A stretch of 64,000 bases of DNA, taken from Dactylosporangium fulvum (lineage in GTDB: Bacteria > Actinomycetota > Actinomycetes > Mycobacteriales > Micromonosporaceae). The notes beneath the pieces are model-generated. The model saw only the letters and a program-made list of their open reading frames with translations, was not told where the DNA came from and searched no databases. The DNA is taken from contig NZ_CP073720.1 of the NCBI RefSeq assembly GCF_025137375.1, positions 8,394,501 to 8,458,500 of the forward strand. Reading direction: 5' to 3'. Shown one piece after another: positions 35,269-44,018 of the stretch (its first letter is position 1; the number at the start of each line of letters is the position of its first letter). Both the position numbers and the translations under genes were made by a program.

Positions 35269-37059
35269 TCAGCGGGTTTGTTCGAGCCAGGAGGCGTAGA
35301 GGCGGGCGTAGATGGAGTCGGGGTCGGTCACGAGGTCGGTGTGGGGGCCGCGCTGGACGACTCGGCCCTTGTCGACCACGATCACCTCGTCGGCGCTCTG
35401 CGCGGTCGACAGACGGTGGGCGATGGCGATCGTTGTGCGGCCCCGCGTCACCGCGTCGAGGGTGCGCTGGAGCCGGACCTCGGTCGCCGGGTCGACGGCG
35501 CTGGTGGCCTCGTCGAGGACCAGCAGGTCGGGGTCGGCCACATACGCCCGGGCGAGGGCCACCAACTGCCGCTCCCCCACCGACAGCGCCTCGCCCCGCT
35601 CGCCGACCTGCGTCTGCAGCCCGTCGCTCAGGCTCTCGACCCAGTCGATCAGCCCCAGCTCGGTGAAGGCCAGCTCGAGATCGACGTCGCTGAGGTCGGG
35701 CCGGCCGAAGCGGACGTTGTCGGCGACGGTCGAGTCGAACAGGAACCCGTCCTGCGGCACCATGACCACCCGGCTGCGCAGCGAGTCGAAGCGCACGTCG
35801 GACAGCGGCACCCCGGACAGCAGGACACGACCGTTCGCCGGGTCCATCAGCCGGGTCAGCAGCTTGGCGAACGTCGTCTTGCCGCTGCCGGTCTCGCCGA
35901 CGACCGCGACCCTGGTCCGCGCGGCGACGGTGAGGTCGACGTCGGTGAGTACCTCGGGGCCGCCCGGATAGGCGAAGTGGACGTGCTCGAAGGTCACGTC
36001 GATCGGCCCCTCGGGCAGTGCCCGGCCCGCGGCACCCGGGTCGGCGACGTCCGGCTCGGTCTCGATGATGTCGAGGACCCGCCGCCAGCCGGCGATCGCA
36101 TTCTGCGCCTCGTTGAGGACCTCGGTGGCGACCTGGACCGGCTGCACGAACAGGGTCGCCAGGAACAGGAACGCGGTGAGCTGGCCGACGGTGAGCTGCC
36201 GGTCGGCGCCGAGCAGCGTGCCGACGACCACGACCCCGGCGAGCGCGAGCCCGGCGGCGAGCTCGCCGAAGCTCATGCTGACGACATTGTTCTTCTGCGC
36301 GCGGAACTGGCTGCGCCGGTTGCGCTCGATAGCCTTGTCGAGCCGCTCGCTGGTGCGCCGCTGAATGCCGTAGGCTCGCACGACCGGCGCGCCGACCACG
36401 CTCTCGGCGATGACACCGAGCAGCGCGCCGACGCTCTCGCGGACCTCCAGGTAGAGCACGCTGAGCCGGCGCTGGAAGTGCCGGACGACGAAGACCAGCG
36501 GCGCGAACGCGGCGAAGACCACGAGCGTGAGCTGCCAGGAGTAGACCAGCATGACGACCGTCGTGACGGTGAGCTGGCCCAGGCTGAGGATGAACAGCAG
36601 ACCGCCGAACTGCAGGAACTGGCTGATCTGGTCGACGTCGCCGGTGACCCGCGAGACCAGCGCGCCGCGCCGCTCGGACTGCTGGTGCAGCATGGAAAGG
36701 TCGTGGATGTGCCGGAAGGTACGCACCCGGATGCCGGCCAGCGCCGTCTCGCTGACGGTGAACAGCCGGACGTTCATCAGGTAGGCACTGACCATCGTCG
36801 TGAACAGCACCGCGGCGGTGATCGTCACGATGAGCGTCAGGACACCGAGGTCGGGGCCGCTCGCGGCCCGGATGCCGCGGTCGATGCCCTGCTGGATGGC
36901 GACCGGAACGGCGACCCGGCCGATGGTGGCCACCATGGCCAGGCCCAGGGTGCCGGCGAGCCCGGTGAACAGCTCCGGGGACAGCGCGAGGCCGCGCCGC
37001 AGCACACCGAGCCGCTCGGCACCGGCGTCGGGCGCCGTCCCGGTCACGGCGCTGGTCAC
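35269..37059 (-). CDS. ABC exporter half-transporter B (catalytic-site Glu and His intact, signature altered)
   Basis: The 596 residues are a type-I exporter membrane domain (six segments, about 20-320) fused to a nucleotide-binding domain. Walker A is GETGSGKTT, Walker B is LLVLDEATSAVD with the catalytic Glu, and the switch His lies in IAHRLSTAQSADE. The ABC signature reads LSVGERQ instead of LSGGQ. The GTG at 37059 overlaps the stop of the partner gene by four bases. With that gene it should form a heterodimer with one active ATP site. The substrate is unknown; multidrug or lipid export is typical. Confidence 0.9.
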   Translation of the reverse strand: MTSAVTGTAPDAGAERLGVLRRGLALSPELFTGLAGTLGLAMVATIGRVAVPVAIQQGIDRGIRAASGPDLGVLTLIVTITAAVLFTTMVSAYLMNVRLFTVSETALAGIRVRTFRHIHDLSMLHQQSERRGALVSRVTGDVDQISQFLQFGGLLFILSLGQLTVTTVVMLVYSWQLTLVVFAAFAPLVFVVRHFQRRLSVLYLEVRESVGALLGVIAESVVGAPVVRAYGIQRRTSERLDKAIERNRRSQFRAQKNNVVSMSFGELAAGLALAGVVVVGTLLGADRQLTVGQLTAFLFLATLFVQPVQVATEVLNEAQNAIAGWRRVLDIIETEPDVADPGAAGRALPEGPIDVTFEHVHFAYPGGPEVLTDVDLTVAARTRVAVVGETGSGKTTFAKLLTRLMDPANGRVLLSGVPLSDVRFDSLRSRVVMVPQDGFLFDSTVADNVRFGRPDLSDVDLELAFTELGLIDWVESLSDGLQTQVGERGEALSVGERQLVALARAYVADPDLLVLDEATSAVDPATEVRLQRTLDAVTRGRTTIAIAHRLSTAQSADEVIVVDKGRVVQRGPHTDLVTDPDSIYARLYASWLEQTR

Positions 37060-38885
37060 GCGGTCACTCCCCCTTCGTCGAACACGTGCTCGCGCTCCCG
37101 CTCGGCCTCGGCCTTCTCGTATGCGGTCACCAGGTCGGCGTAGCCGGGTGCGGTCTCCAGCAGCTCCTGGTGCGTGCCGCGGGCGATCACCCGGCCGCGC
37201 TCGAGGTAAACGACCTCGTCCGCGAGAGCGATGGTCGCCCGCCGGTAGGCGACGACGAGGATCGACGCCTGCTGGGCGTCGTCCCGCCGCAGCGCGGCGA
37301 GGATCGCCGCCTCGACCCGCGGGTCGACCGCGCTGGTCGCGTCGTCGAGCACCAGCAGGCGGGGCGCGCCGGCGAGGGCCCGGGCGATGGTGAGCCGCTG
37401 CCGCTGCCCGCCGGACAGCGACGTGCCGCGCTCGCCGACCGTCGTGTCGAGGCCGTCGGCGAGCCGCTCGACGAACCCGTCGGCCTGCGCGAGCCGCAGC
37501 GCCGCCCACACCGCCTCGTCGCTCACGCCCCGGTCGAGGGTGATGTTGCCCCGGATGGTGTCGTCGAAGACGAACGGCACCTGGGCGACCAGCGCGGCCG
37601 TGCGCACGAGCGACTCCTGGGTCAGCTCGCGGACGTCGACGTCGTCGAGGGCCACCGTGCCGGCACGCGGGTCGGCGAGGCGGGCCGCGAGCGCGGCGAC
37701 CGTCGACTTGCCCGAGCCGGTCGGCCCGACCAGCGCGACCGTCCGCCCGGCCGGCACGTCGAACGAGACCCCGGTGAGCACGTCGCTGCCCGGCCGCGCG
37801 TCGGCGTCGCCCGGTTGATATGCGAAGTGCACGTCGTCGAAGCGCAGGGCGGCCGGCTTCTGCTCGTCGCGGAGCTCGGTCGTGCCATAGGCCATGTCGC
37901 CCTCGGCGTCGAGCACATGGCGGATCCGCTCCCAGCCGACGACGCTGCGGGGCAGCTCGGCGAGGACCCAGCCGATCGCGCGGACCGGGAACGCCAGCAC
38001 GGTGAACAGGAACGCGACGCTGACGACCTCGGACACCTCGACGGCGCCCTGCCGGAAGCGCCAGCCGCCGACGACGAGCACCGCGAGCGTGCCGATGCTC
38101 GGCAGCGCGTCGAGCACCGGGTCGAACAGTGCCCGGATCCGGCCGACCCGGATGGTGGCGTCGCGCAGCTCGGTCGCCTTCGCGGCGAACCGCTCCGTCT
38201 CCGCCGCCTCGCGGCCCATCGTCTTGACGACGAGCGCGCCGTCGAAGCTTTCGTGCGCGACCGCGCTGACCTCGGCGCGCAGCTGCTGCGACCGGGCGAC
38301 GCGGGGCGCCATGCGCCGCGAATAGGCGACGTTGACCCCGAGCAGCGTCGGGAAGATCGCGACGCCGACGAGGGCCATCACCCAGTCGGTGACGAAGAGC
38401 GAGACGACCGCGGCGACGAGCATCACGACCGTGCCGACCGCGAACGGGAAGGGCGCGATCGGATACCACGCGGACTCGACGTCCGCGTTGGCGTTGGACA
38501 GCAGCGTGCCGGTGGCGTGGCGCTGGTGCCACTCCAGCGGCAGGCGCAGGTATCGGCGGGTCACCGCCTGCCGGTAACGCGCCTGGAGGTTGAACTGCAT
38601 GGCACCGGCGCCGAGGCGGCGGCCGAAGATGCCGAGGATCTTGCCGAGGCTGACGGCGAGGATGGCGAGCCCGCCGAGCGCCAACGCGCCGGCACCGACG
38701 TGACGGTTGTCGATCGCCGGGACGACGACGCTCCCGACGACCTCGCCGGAGACGAAGGCGGTGGCGATGGTGAGCAGGCTGAACAGCACACTGCCGGCGG
38801 CGGAGACGGCGAACATGTGAGGCTCGTCACGGATGGCTCTGCCCAGCACCCTGAGGCCCTTCAAGAGCACCTTGCCGCTGGTCAC
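37056..38885 (-). CDS. ABC exporter half-transporter A (degenerate catalytic residues, canonical signature)
   Basis: The 609 residues are a six-segment membrane domain plus a nucleotide-binding domain. Walker A is GPTGSGKST and the signature LSGGQRQRLTIARAL is canonical. The Walker B end is LLVLDDATSAVD (Asp for the catalytic Glu), and the switch His is replaced by Tyr (VVAYRRATIALADE). This is the non-catalytic partner of a TmrAB/BmrCD-like heterodimer. The frame is open much further upstream, but the GTG at 38885 has a GGGGGCGGAAG ribosome site and gives the normal length. Confidence 0.9.
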   Translation of the reverse strand: MTSGKVLLKGLRVLGRAIRDEPHMFAVSAAGSVLFSLLTIATAFVSGEVVGSVVVPAIDNRHVGAGALALGGLAILAVSLGKILGIFGRRLGAGAMQFNLQARYRQAVTRRYLRLPLEWHQRHATGTLLSNANADVESAWYPIAPFPFAVGTVVMLVAAVVSLFVTDWVMALVGVAIFPTLLGVNVAYSRRMAPRVARSQQLRAEVSAVAHESFDGALVVKTMGREAAETERFAAKATELRDATIRVGRIRALFDPVLDALPSIGTLAVLVVGGWRFRQGAVEVSEVVSVAFLFTVLAFPVRAIGWVLAELPRSVVGWERIRHVLDAEGDMAYGTTELRDEQKPAALRFDDVHFAYQPGDADARPGSDVLTGVSFDVPAGRTVALVGPTGSGKSTVAALAARLADPRAGTVALDDVDVRELTQESLVRTAALVAQVPFVFDDTIRGNITLDRGVSDEAVWAALRLAQADGFVERLADGLDTTVGERGTSLSGGQRQRLTIARALAGAPRLLVLDDATSAVDPRVEAAILAALRRDDAQQASILVVAYRRATIALADEVVYLERGRVIARGTHQELLETAPGYADLVTAYEKAEAEREREHVFDEGGVTA

Positions 38886-38966
38886 CTTCCGCCCCCTCGG
38901 GTCCGCGCCGGTAAGTCGCCCCGACCGCACCGCAACCTTACAGAGGACCCCCGACAAAAACGGGGC

Positions 38967-38972
38967 TAGCGT
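38967..38972 (+). promoter_or_regulatory. -10 box of a probable leaderless transcript (TIGR03085 gene)
   Basis: TAGCGT ends seven bases before the ATG at 38980. Confidence 0.5.
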
Positions 38973-38979
38973 TACGCCC

Positions 38980-39606
38980 ATGAGTTCGTTCGCCCGCGGC
39001 GAGCGCGCGGCGCTCGCCGACACGCTCCTCGCCGCCGGCCCCGACGCGCCCACGCTCTGCACCGGCTGGGCCACCCGTGATCTCGCCGCGCACCTGGTGC
39101 TGCGCGAGCGCCGCCCCGACGCGGCGCCCGGCATCCTGCTCAAGGCCGTCGCCGGGCACGCGAAGAAGGTCCAGGACGGTCTGGCCGCCGGTGACTACGC
39201 CGGGCTCGTCGGCAAGGTCCGCACGCCGCCGGTGTGGCTGCGGCCCGGGTTCGCCGAGGAGGCGGTGAACCTGATCGAGTTCTTCATCCACCACGAGGAC
39301 GTCCGGCGGGCGACGGCCGGCTGGACGCCGCGGCAGCTCGATCCCGGCTACGAGGCGGCACTGTCCGCCCGCGTCAAGGGATCGGCAAAGCTGTCCACCC
39401 GGCGGTTCCCGGCCCGCATCGTCGTGAAGGTGCCCGGCGCCGAGCCGTTCACCGTCGGTAGGGGCGGCGACGCCGAGCTGGTGGTCGAGGGCGCACCGGG
39501 TGAGCTGCTGCTGTTCTTCACCGGACGGCAGCGCGCCGCCCACGTCGACGTCACGGGCCCGGACGAGCTCGCCGACAAGCTCCGGGGCGCCCGCCTGGGG
39601 CTGTGA
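38980..39606 (+). CDS. TIGR03085 family protein (DinB/maleylpyruvate isomerase-like fold)
   Basis: The 208 residues include TLCTGWATRDLAAHLVLRER, with the WxxxDLxxH pattern of mycothiol-dependent and DinB-like metal-binding folds, and FFIHHEDVRRA as the second His region. The C-terminal half resembles a sterol-carrier-like domain (AELVVEGAPGELLLFFTGR). TIGR03085 proteins are actinobacterial and of unknown role. The ATG at 38980 is preferred over more distant in-frame starts because of the -10 box. Confidence 0.8.
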   Translation: MSSFARGERAALADTLLAAGPDAPTLCTGWATRDLAAHLVLRERRPDAAPGILLKAVAGHAKKVQDGLAAGDYAGLVGKVRTPPVWLRPGFAEEAVNLIEFFIHHEDVRRATAGWTPRQLDPGYEAALSARVKGSAKLSTRRFPARIVVKVPGAEPFTVGRGGDAELVVEGAPGELLLFFTGRQRAAHVDVTGPDELADKLRGARLGL

Positions 39607-39773
39607 GATCCCGCCCTGAGTCTCGAATCTGGTTCCAGACAAGGGATTCAGCGTCTACTACGTTTCGGTTGCGGGTCTAGCCGGTAACGGGATCGACGGT
39701 TTACCCTCCGGTAACCGACGGGACGTGACGCCAATCACGCACACGTCCACGCCTGCTGCCGGAGGCCGACTCC

Positions 39774-41615
39774 ATGACCCAGACCCAGCCGCTCGAACTG
39801 CCCTACCGCTCGATCCCGGACATGTTCCTGCACCGGGTGGCGGAGACCCCGGACAAGCCGGCGTTCGCCGGTCCGGCGCCCGACGACGCCGGCGACCCGG
39901 TCTGGCTGACCTGGCGCCAGATCGACGAGCGCGCCCGCGCCATCGGCGCCGGCCTCACCACACTCGGCGTCCAGCCCGAGGACCGGGTCGGCGTCCTGGC
40001 CAACACCCGGCTCGACTGGATCCTCGCCGACCTCGGCATCATGCTGGCCGGCGCCGCCACGACGACGGTCTATCCCACGACGGAGCCGGAAGAGGCCGTC
40101 TACATCGTCAAGGACTCCGGCTCGAAGGTACTGATCGCGGAGAACCCCGGCCAGGCGGCCAAGCTCCAGGGCGCCGAGCTGCCCAACCTGGTCGCGGTCG
40201 TGCTCATCGACGGTGAGCCCACCGGCGACGAGCCCGTCAAGACGCTGTCGCTGGCCCAGCTGGAGGCGGCCGGACGGGCGGCGATCGAGCAGGACCCGCA
40301 GCTCATCGACCGGATCGTCGAGGGCATCACCGGCGACCAGCTGGCCACGCTGATCTACACGTCCGGCACCACCGGCAAGCCGAAGGGCGTCGAGCTGCTG
40401 CACGCCGGCTGGGTCTGGCAGGGCCGCACCCAGTCTGACATCGGGCTGCTCAGCCCCGACGACCTCCAGTACCTCTGGCTGCCCCTCGCCCACTCGTTCG
40501 GCAAGACGCTGCTGTGCGGCATCGTCTACGTCGGCCTGCCCACCTACGTCGACGGCCGCGTCGACAAGCTGATCGACAACCTGGGCAAGATCCAGCCCAC
40601 GCTCATGTGCGCCGCGCCGCGTGTCTTCGAAAAGGTCTACAACCGCGTCGTCACCGGCGCGCAGGCCGACGGCGGCGCCAAGTGGAAGATCTTCACCTGG
40701 GCGATGGCGGTCGGCAAGAGGGCCTCCGCCGAGCGCCTGGCGGGGCGCCGGCCCGGCGGCATGCTGAAGGCCCAGGCGGCCATCGCCGACAAGCTCGTGT
40801 TCAGCAAGCTGCGGGCCCGCCTCGGCGGCCGGATGCAGGTGATGGTCTCCGGCTCCGCGCCGCTGTCGAAGGAGATCGGCGAGTTCTTCTTCGCCGCCGG
40901 CCTGCCGATCCTGGAGGGGTACGGTCTGACCGAGACCTCGGCCGGCTCCTACGTCAACCGCAAGGACGCCCCCCGCATCGGCACGGTCGGGCAGGCCCTC
41001 GGCGATCTGCGGACGAAGCTCGACACCGACGGCGAGGTGCTGCTCAAGGGCACGCCGGTCATGCGCGGCTACCACAACCTGCCCGACGAGACCGCCGCCG
41101 CCTTCACGGAGGACGGCTGGTTCCGCACGGGCGACATCGGCGAGATCGACGCCGACGGCTACCTGCGCATCACCGACCGCAAGAAGGACCTCATCAAGAC
41201 GTCCGGCGGCAAGTACGTCGCGCCCAGCTACATCGAGGGCCTGTTCAAGTCCGTCTGCCCGTACACGTCGCAGGCGGTCGTGGTGGGCCAGGCACGCAAC
41301 TACGTGACCATGCTCGTGACACTCGACCCCGACGCGATCAAGGGCTGGGCCGAGGGCACGCCGCTGGCCGGCAGGTCGTACGAGGAGATCGCCTCGTCCA
41401 AGGAGGCGGAGGAGCTGATCGAGGGCTACGTCAAGGAGCTCAACACCAAGCTCAACCGCTGGGAGACGGTCAAGAAGTTCACCATTCTCGGCCGCGACCT
41501 GTCGATCGAGGACGGCGAGCTGACGCCGTCGCTGAAGGTCAAGCGCCGCGCGGTCGAGAAGTCCTTCGCGCAGGACATCGACAGGATGTACGCCGGGTCA
41601 CTCGCAGAGCTCTAA
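39774..41615 (+). CDS. Long-chain acyl-CoA synthetase (FadD15-like, AMP-forming)
   Basis: The 613 residues activate a fatty acid to acyl-AMP and then acyl-CoA. Motifs are the phosphate loop YTSGTTGKPKG (about 198-208), GYGLTETSAG (about 383-392), the acid in WFRTGDIGEIDADGYLRI and the hinge with the catalytic Lys region TDRKKDLIKTSGGKYV. The ATG at 39774 follows GGAGG. It is monocistronic, with a hairpin terminator at 41630-41669. It resembles the general housekeeping synthetase of actinobacteria. Confidence 0.92.
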   Translation: MTQTQPLELPYRSIPDMFLHRVAETPDKPAFAGPAPDDAGDPVWLTWRQIDERARAIGAGLTTLGVQPEDRVGVLANTRLDWILADLGIMLAGAATTTVYPTTEPEEAVYIVKDSGSKVLIAENPGQAAKLQGAELPNLVAVVLIDGEPTGDEPVKTLSLAQLEAAGRAAIEQDPQLIDRIVEGITGDQLATLIYTSGTTGKPKGVELLHAGWVWQGRTQSDIGLLSPDDLQYLWLPLAHSFGKTLLCGIVYVGLPTYVDGRVDKLIDNLGKIQPTLMCAAPRVFEKVYNRVVTGAQADGGAKWKIFTWAMAVGKRASAERLAGRRPGGMLKAQAAIADKLVFSKLRARLGGRMQVMVSGSAPLSKEIGEFFFAAGLPILEGYGLTETSAGSYVNRKDAPRIGTVGQALGDLRTKLDTDGEVLLKGTPVMRGYHNLPDETAAAFTEDGWFRTGDIGEIDADGYLRITDRKKDLIKTSGGKYVAPSYIEGLFKSVCPYTSQAVVVGQARNYVTMLVTLDPDAIKGWAEGTPLAGRSYEEIASSKEAEELIEGYVKELNTKLNRWETVKKFTILGRDLSIEDGELTPSLKVKRRAVEKSFAQDIDRMYAGSLAEL

Positions 41616-41629
41616 TCACACCCCACAGT

Positions 41630-41669
41630 GTCGTGGTCCCCGGGAGCCGCCACTTCCGGGGGCCACGAC
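41630..41669 (+). terminator. Hairpin terminator after the acyl-CoA synthetase
   Basis: GTCGTGGTCCCCGGGA (41630-41645) pairs with TTCCGGGGGCCACGAC (41654-41669) at all but two positions. It lies between two converging genes, so it may serve both. Confidence 0.75.
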
Positions 41670-41697
41670 GCTTGTCCGGGCCGAACAGGCCGCAACG

Positions 41698-43161
41698 TCA
41701 GGCGACGACCGCGGGCGCCGACCACGCGTGACGGCGCGGCCGGTCGAGGTCGGCGCGGGCCGACGCCAGCCGGCGCACCGCTTCGACGAGCGTGTCCTCG
41801 GGCAGCGTGTACGGCATTCGCAGGAACCGTTCCATCGTGCCGTCGGCGCCGAAGCGCGGCCCGGGCGCGATCCGCACGCCGAGCTCCTCCGCCGACCGGG
41901 CCAGGGCGCTGGAGACCGGGGCGTCGAGCTCCACCCACATGACCATCCCGCCGCGCGGCAGCACGAACCGCCACTCGGGCAGCTCGGCCCGCAGTGCCGC
42001 GGCGAGCGTGTCGCGCTGGACCAGCAGCTGCTTGCGACGGGCGGCGACGATCGCCTCGCGGCGCTCGAGGAGCCGCACGGCCACGAGCTGGTCCAGCACC
42101 GGCGAGGCCATGTCGACGCCGACCCGGGCGGCGGCGAGCCGGGCGATCAGCGGCGCCGCGCCGCGCACCCAGCCGATCCGCAGGCCGCCCCAGTACGGCT
42201 TGCTCATGCCGCCGATGGTGAGCACCCGCGCGGTCCGGTCGAAGGCGGCCACCGACGGCGGCAGCTCCGGCGCGTCGAGCGCCAGGTCGACGAACGACTC
42301 GTCGATCACCAGGTCGGTGCCGGCGGCGTGCGCGGCGGACGGCAGCCGCTCGCGCAGCGACGCCTGCATCAGGTGGCCGGTCGGGTTGTGGAAGTCGGGG
42401 ATCAGGTAGGCCAGGCGAGCCTGCGCGGCCCGTACCGTCGAGAGCACCAGGTCCTCGTCCCACCCGTCGGGGCCGATCGCGTAGGCGCTGACCCGGGCAC
42501 GGCTCGCGGTGAAGGCGCTCAGGGCGTTGGGATAGGTGGGCGTCTCCACCAGTGCCCGCTGGCCCGGCGCGACGAGCAGTCGCAGGAGCAGGTCGAGCGC
42601 CTGCTGCACACCGCCGGTCACCATCACCTGGTCAGGATCGGTGGGCAGGCCGCGCTCGCTGTAACAGCGGGCGATCGCCTCCCGCAGCACGAGCAGGCCC
42701 ATCGGCTGGTAGCCGGCGCCGCAGGCGTAAGGCCCCAGGTCGGCGACGGCCTCGGTGGCCGCCTCGGTCAGCTCCGGCGGCGCGGGCATCGCGGCGCAGC
42801 CGAGGTCGATGAGGTCGGTGTCGTCGCTCGGTGTCCACAGCCCCGACGTGCCGACCCGATGGCCGGTCGGCAGCGCGGTCCAGCTGCCGGCGCCGCGGCG
42901 GCTGCTGAGGTGGCCGCTCTCGCGCAGCTCGCGATAGGCGGCGGTGACGGTGGTGCGGCTGATGCCGAGGGCCGCGGCCAGTTCACGCTCGGCGGGCAGC
43001 CGCACGCCGAGGGCCAGCCGGCCGTCGATGAGCAGGCCACGGACCGCGTTGGCGAGCACGACGTATTCGGGCCGGCGCCCGTTGGGGCCACGCACCCCGA
43101 CCGCGACCTGCCACGCGTTGAGCATGCGGGCCAGTTGCGCGCCACGGACGATCGCTGACAA
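41698..43161 (-). CDS. MocR-type regulator (GntR DNA-binding domain fused to aminotransferase-like domain), YczR type
   Basis: The 487 residues combine an N-terminal GntR winged helix (about 30-95; LPAERELAAALGISRTTVTA) with a class-I aminotransferase fold. The latter shows the substrate/PLP motif LIPDFHNPTGHLM and the PLP lysine in GGMSKPYWGGLRIGW. Such proteins use PLP as a ligand and regulate transcription. It is divergent from a yczE gene, and MocR-yczE pairs are a known arrangement (YczR-YczE). The start is TTG at 43161, after GGGGGA. Confidence 0.9.
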   Translation of the reverse strand: MSAIVRGAQLARMLNAWQVAVGVRGPNGRRPEYVVLANAVRGLLIDGRLALGVRLPAERELAAALGISRTTVTAAYRELRESGHLSSRRGAGSWTALPTGHRVGTSGLWTPSDDTDLIDLGCAAMPAPPELTEAATEAVADLGPYACGAGYQPMGLLVLREAIARCYSERGLPTDPDQVMVTGGVQQALDLLLRLLVAPGQRALVETPTYPNALSAFTASRARVSAYAIGPDGWDEDLVLSTVRAAQARLAYLIPDFHNPTGHLMQASLRERLPSAAHAAGTDLVIDESFVDLALDAPELPPSVAAFDRTARVLTIGGMSKPYWGGLRIGWVRGAAPLIARLAAARVGVDMASPVLDQLVAVRLLERREAIVAARRKQLLVQRDTLAAALRAELPEWRFVLPRGGMVMWVELDAPVSSALARSAEELGVRIAPGPRFGADGTMERFLRMPYTLPEDTLVEAVRRLASARADLDRPRRHAWSAPAVVA

Positions 43162-43177
43162 GGCCAGTCCCCCTCAA

Positions 43178-43204
43178 TTGGCTCTTTTGGCTCGATAGAT
43201 TGGC
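43178..43204. promoter_or_regulatory. Repeated TTGGC sites between the MocR gene and yczE
   Basis: TTGGCTC occurs at 43178-43184 and 43187-43193, and TTGGC again at 43200-43204. Repeated half-sites in a short divergent region are what MocR regulators usually bind. Confidence 0.5.
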
Positions 43205-43219
43205 CCTAGGGTGGCATGC

Positions 43220-43873
43220 ATGCACGTCGCAGGCAAGACCAATCCCATCCCTCTGACCCATCGCTTCGGTCGCCGCTTCGTCCAGTTGCAGCTTGGATTG
43301 ATCGCGTACGGGCTGAGCATGGCGATGCTGATCCGCGCCCGGCTGGGCCTGGACCCCTGGGACGTCTTCCACCAGGGCGTCGCCCGCCGCACCGGCCTGA
43401 GCTTCGGCACCGTGGTCATCATCACCGGCGCCGCCGTCCTGCTGCTCTGGCTGCCGTTGCGGCAGCGTCCGGGCCTCGGCACGGTCAGCAACGTCGTGGT
43501 CATCGGCCTGGCCGCCGACCTCGCGCTGCGCCTGCTGCCCGACGCGGAGGGCTGGTGGCTGCGCGGCGCGCTGGTCGTCGGCGGGATCCTGCTCAACGCG
43601 TTCGCGACCGCGCTGTACATCGGCGCGGGCATGGGACCGGGGCCGCGCGACGGCCTGATGACCGGCCTGGCCGGCCGCTTCCCGCGGCTGTCACTGCGGC
43701 TGGCCCGCACCGGGGTCGAGGTGACCGTGCTCGCCGTCGGCTGGCTGCTCGGCGGGGCGGTCGGCGTCGCCACGGTGCTGTACGCGCTGGGCATCGGCCC
43801 GCTCACGCAGCTGTTCCTGCCGTGGCTCTCGGTGCCTCGACCTGCGCCGGATCCAGCTCCGGTTCCGGCCTGA
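43220..43873 (+). CDS. YczE-type membrane protein
   Basis: The 217 residues have about five hydrophobic segments and the YczE signature ALYIGAGMGPGPRDGLMTGL, with a matching upstream block ARLGLDPWDVFHQGVA. The function of YczE proteins is unknown; transport has been suggested. The ATG at 43220 lies five bases after AGGGTGG, and the GTG at 43211 is an alternative. It is paired with the divergent MocR regulator. Confidence 0.85.
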   Translation: MHVAGKTNPIPLTHRFGRRFVQLQLGLIAYGLSMAMLIRARLGLDPWDVFHQGVARRTGLSFGTVVIITGAAVLLLWLPLRQRPGLGTVSNVVVIGLAADLALRLLPDAEGWWLRGALVVGGILLNAFATALYIGAGMGPGPRDGLMTGLAGRFPRLSLRLARTGVEVTVLAVGWLLGGAVGVATVLYALGIGPLTQLFLPWLSVPRPAPDPAPVPA

Positions 43874-43946
43874 TCTTCGCGGCTCCCAGCAGCACACCGC
43901 CGAGGACGGCCGCTCCGCCGATCAGGTCGAGGTCGTGAGGCTTCAT
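43803..43946 (-). pseudogene. Possible C-terminal remnant of an EamA/DMT transporter
   Basis: This 47-codon ORF reads HDLDLIGGAAVLGGVLLGAA near its start. It resembles the last transmembrane helix of EamA transporters, followed by a Pro/Glu/Ala tail. EamA genes are often found beside LysR genes of the kind at 44019. The rest of the transporter is absent, and the remnant overlaps the end of yczE. It may also be a chance ORF. Confidence 0.4.
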
Positions 43947-43990
43947 GCCTCAGATCGTTCGCGCACCGACCGTGAAGCACCATCAAAAAG

Positions 43991-44012
43991 TTCTGCAGAA
44001 TTGCTTTAGTAT
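43991..44012. promoter_or_regulatory. LysR gene promoter with palindrome
   Basis: TTCTGCAGAA (43991-44000) is a perfect palindrome at the -35 position. TAGTAT (44007-44012) is a -10 box six bases before the ATG at 44019. The layout suggests a leaderless, self-regulated LysR gene. Confidence 0.5.
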
Positions 44013-44018
44013 TCCTTC

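Noticed and set aside
34558..37143. Large plus-strand ORF running from the repeat stretch into the ABC exporter region
   Set aside because: It is antisense to two clear ABC genes, and its first part is pure repeat composition.
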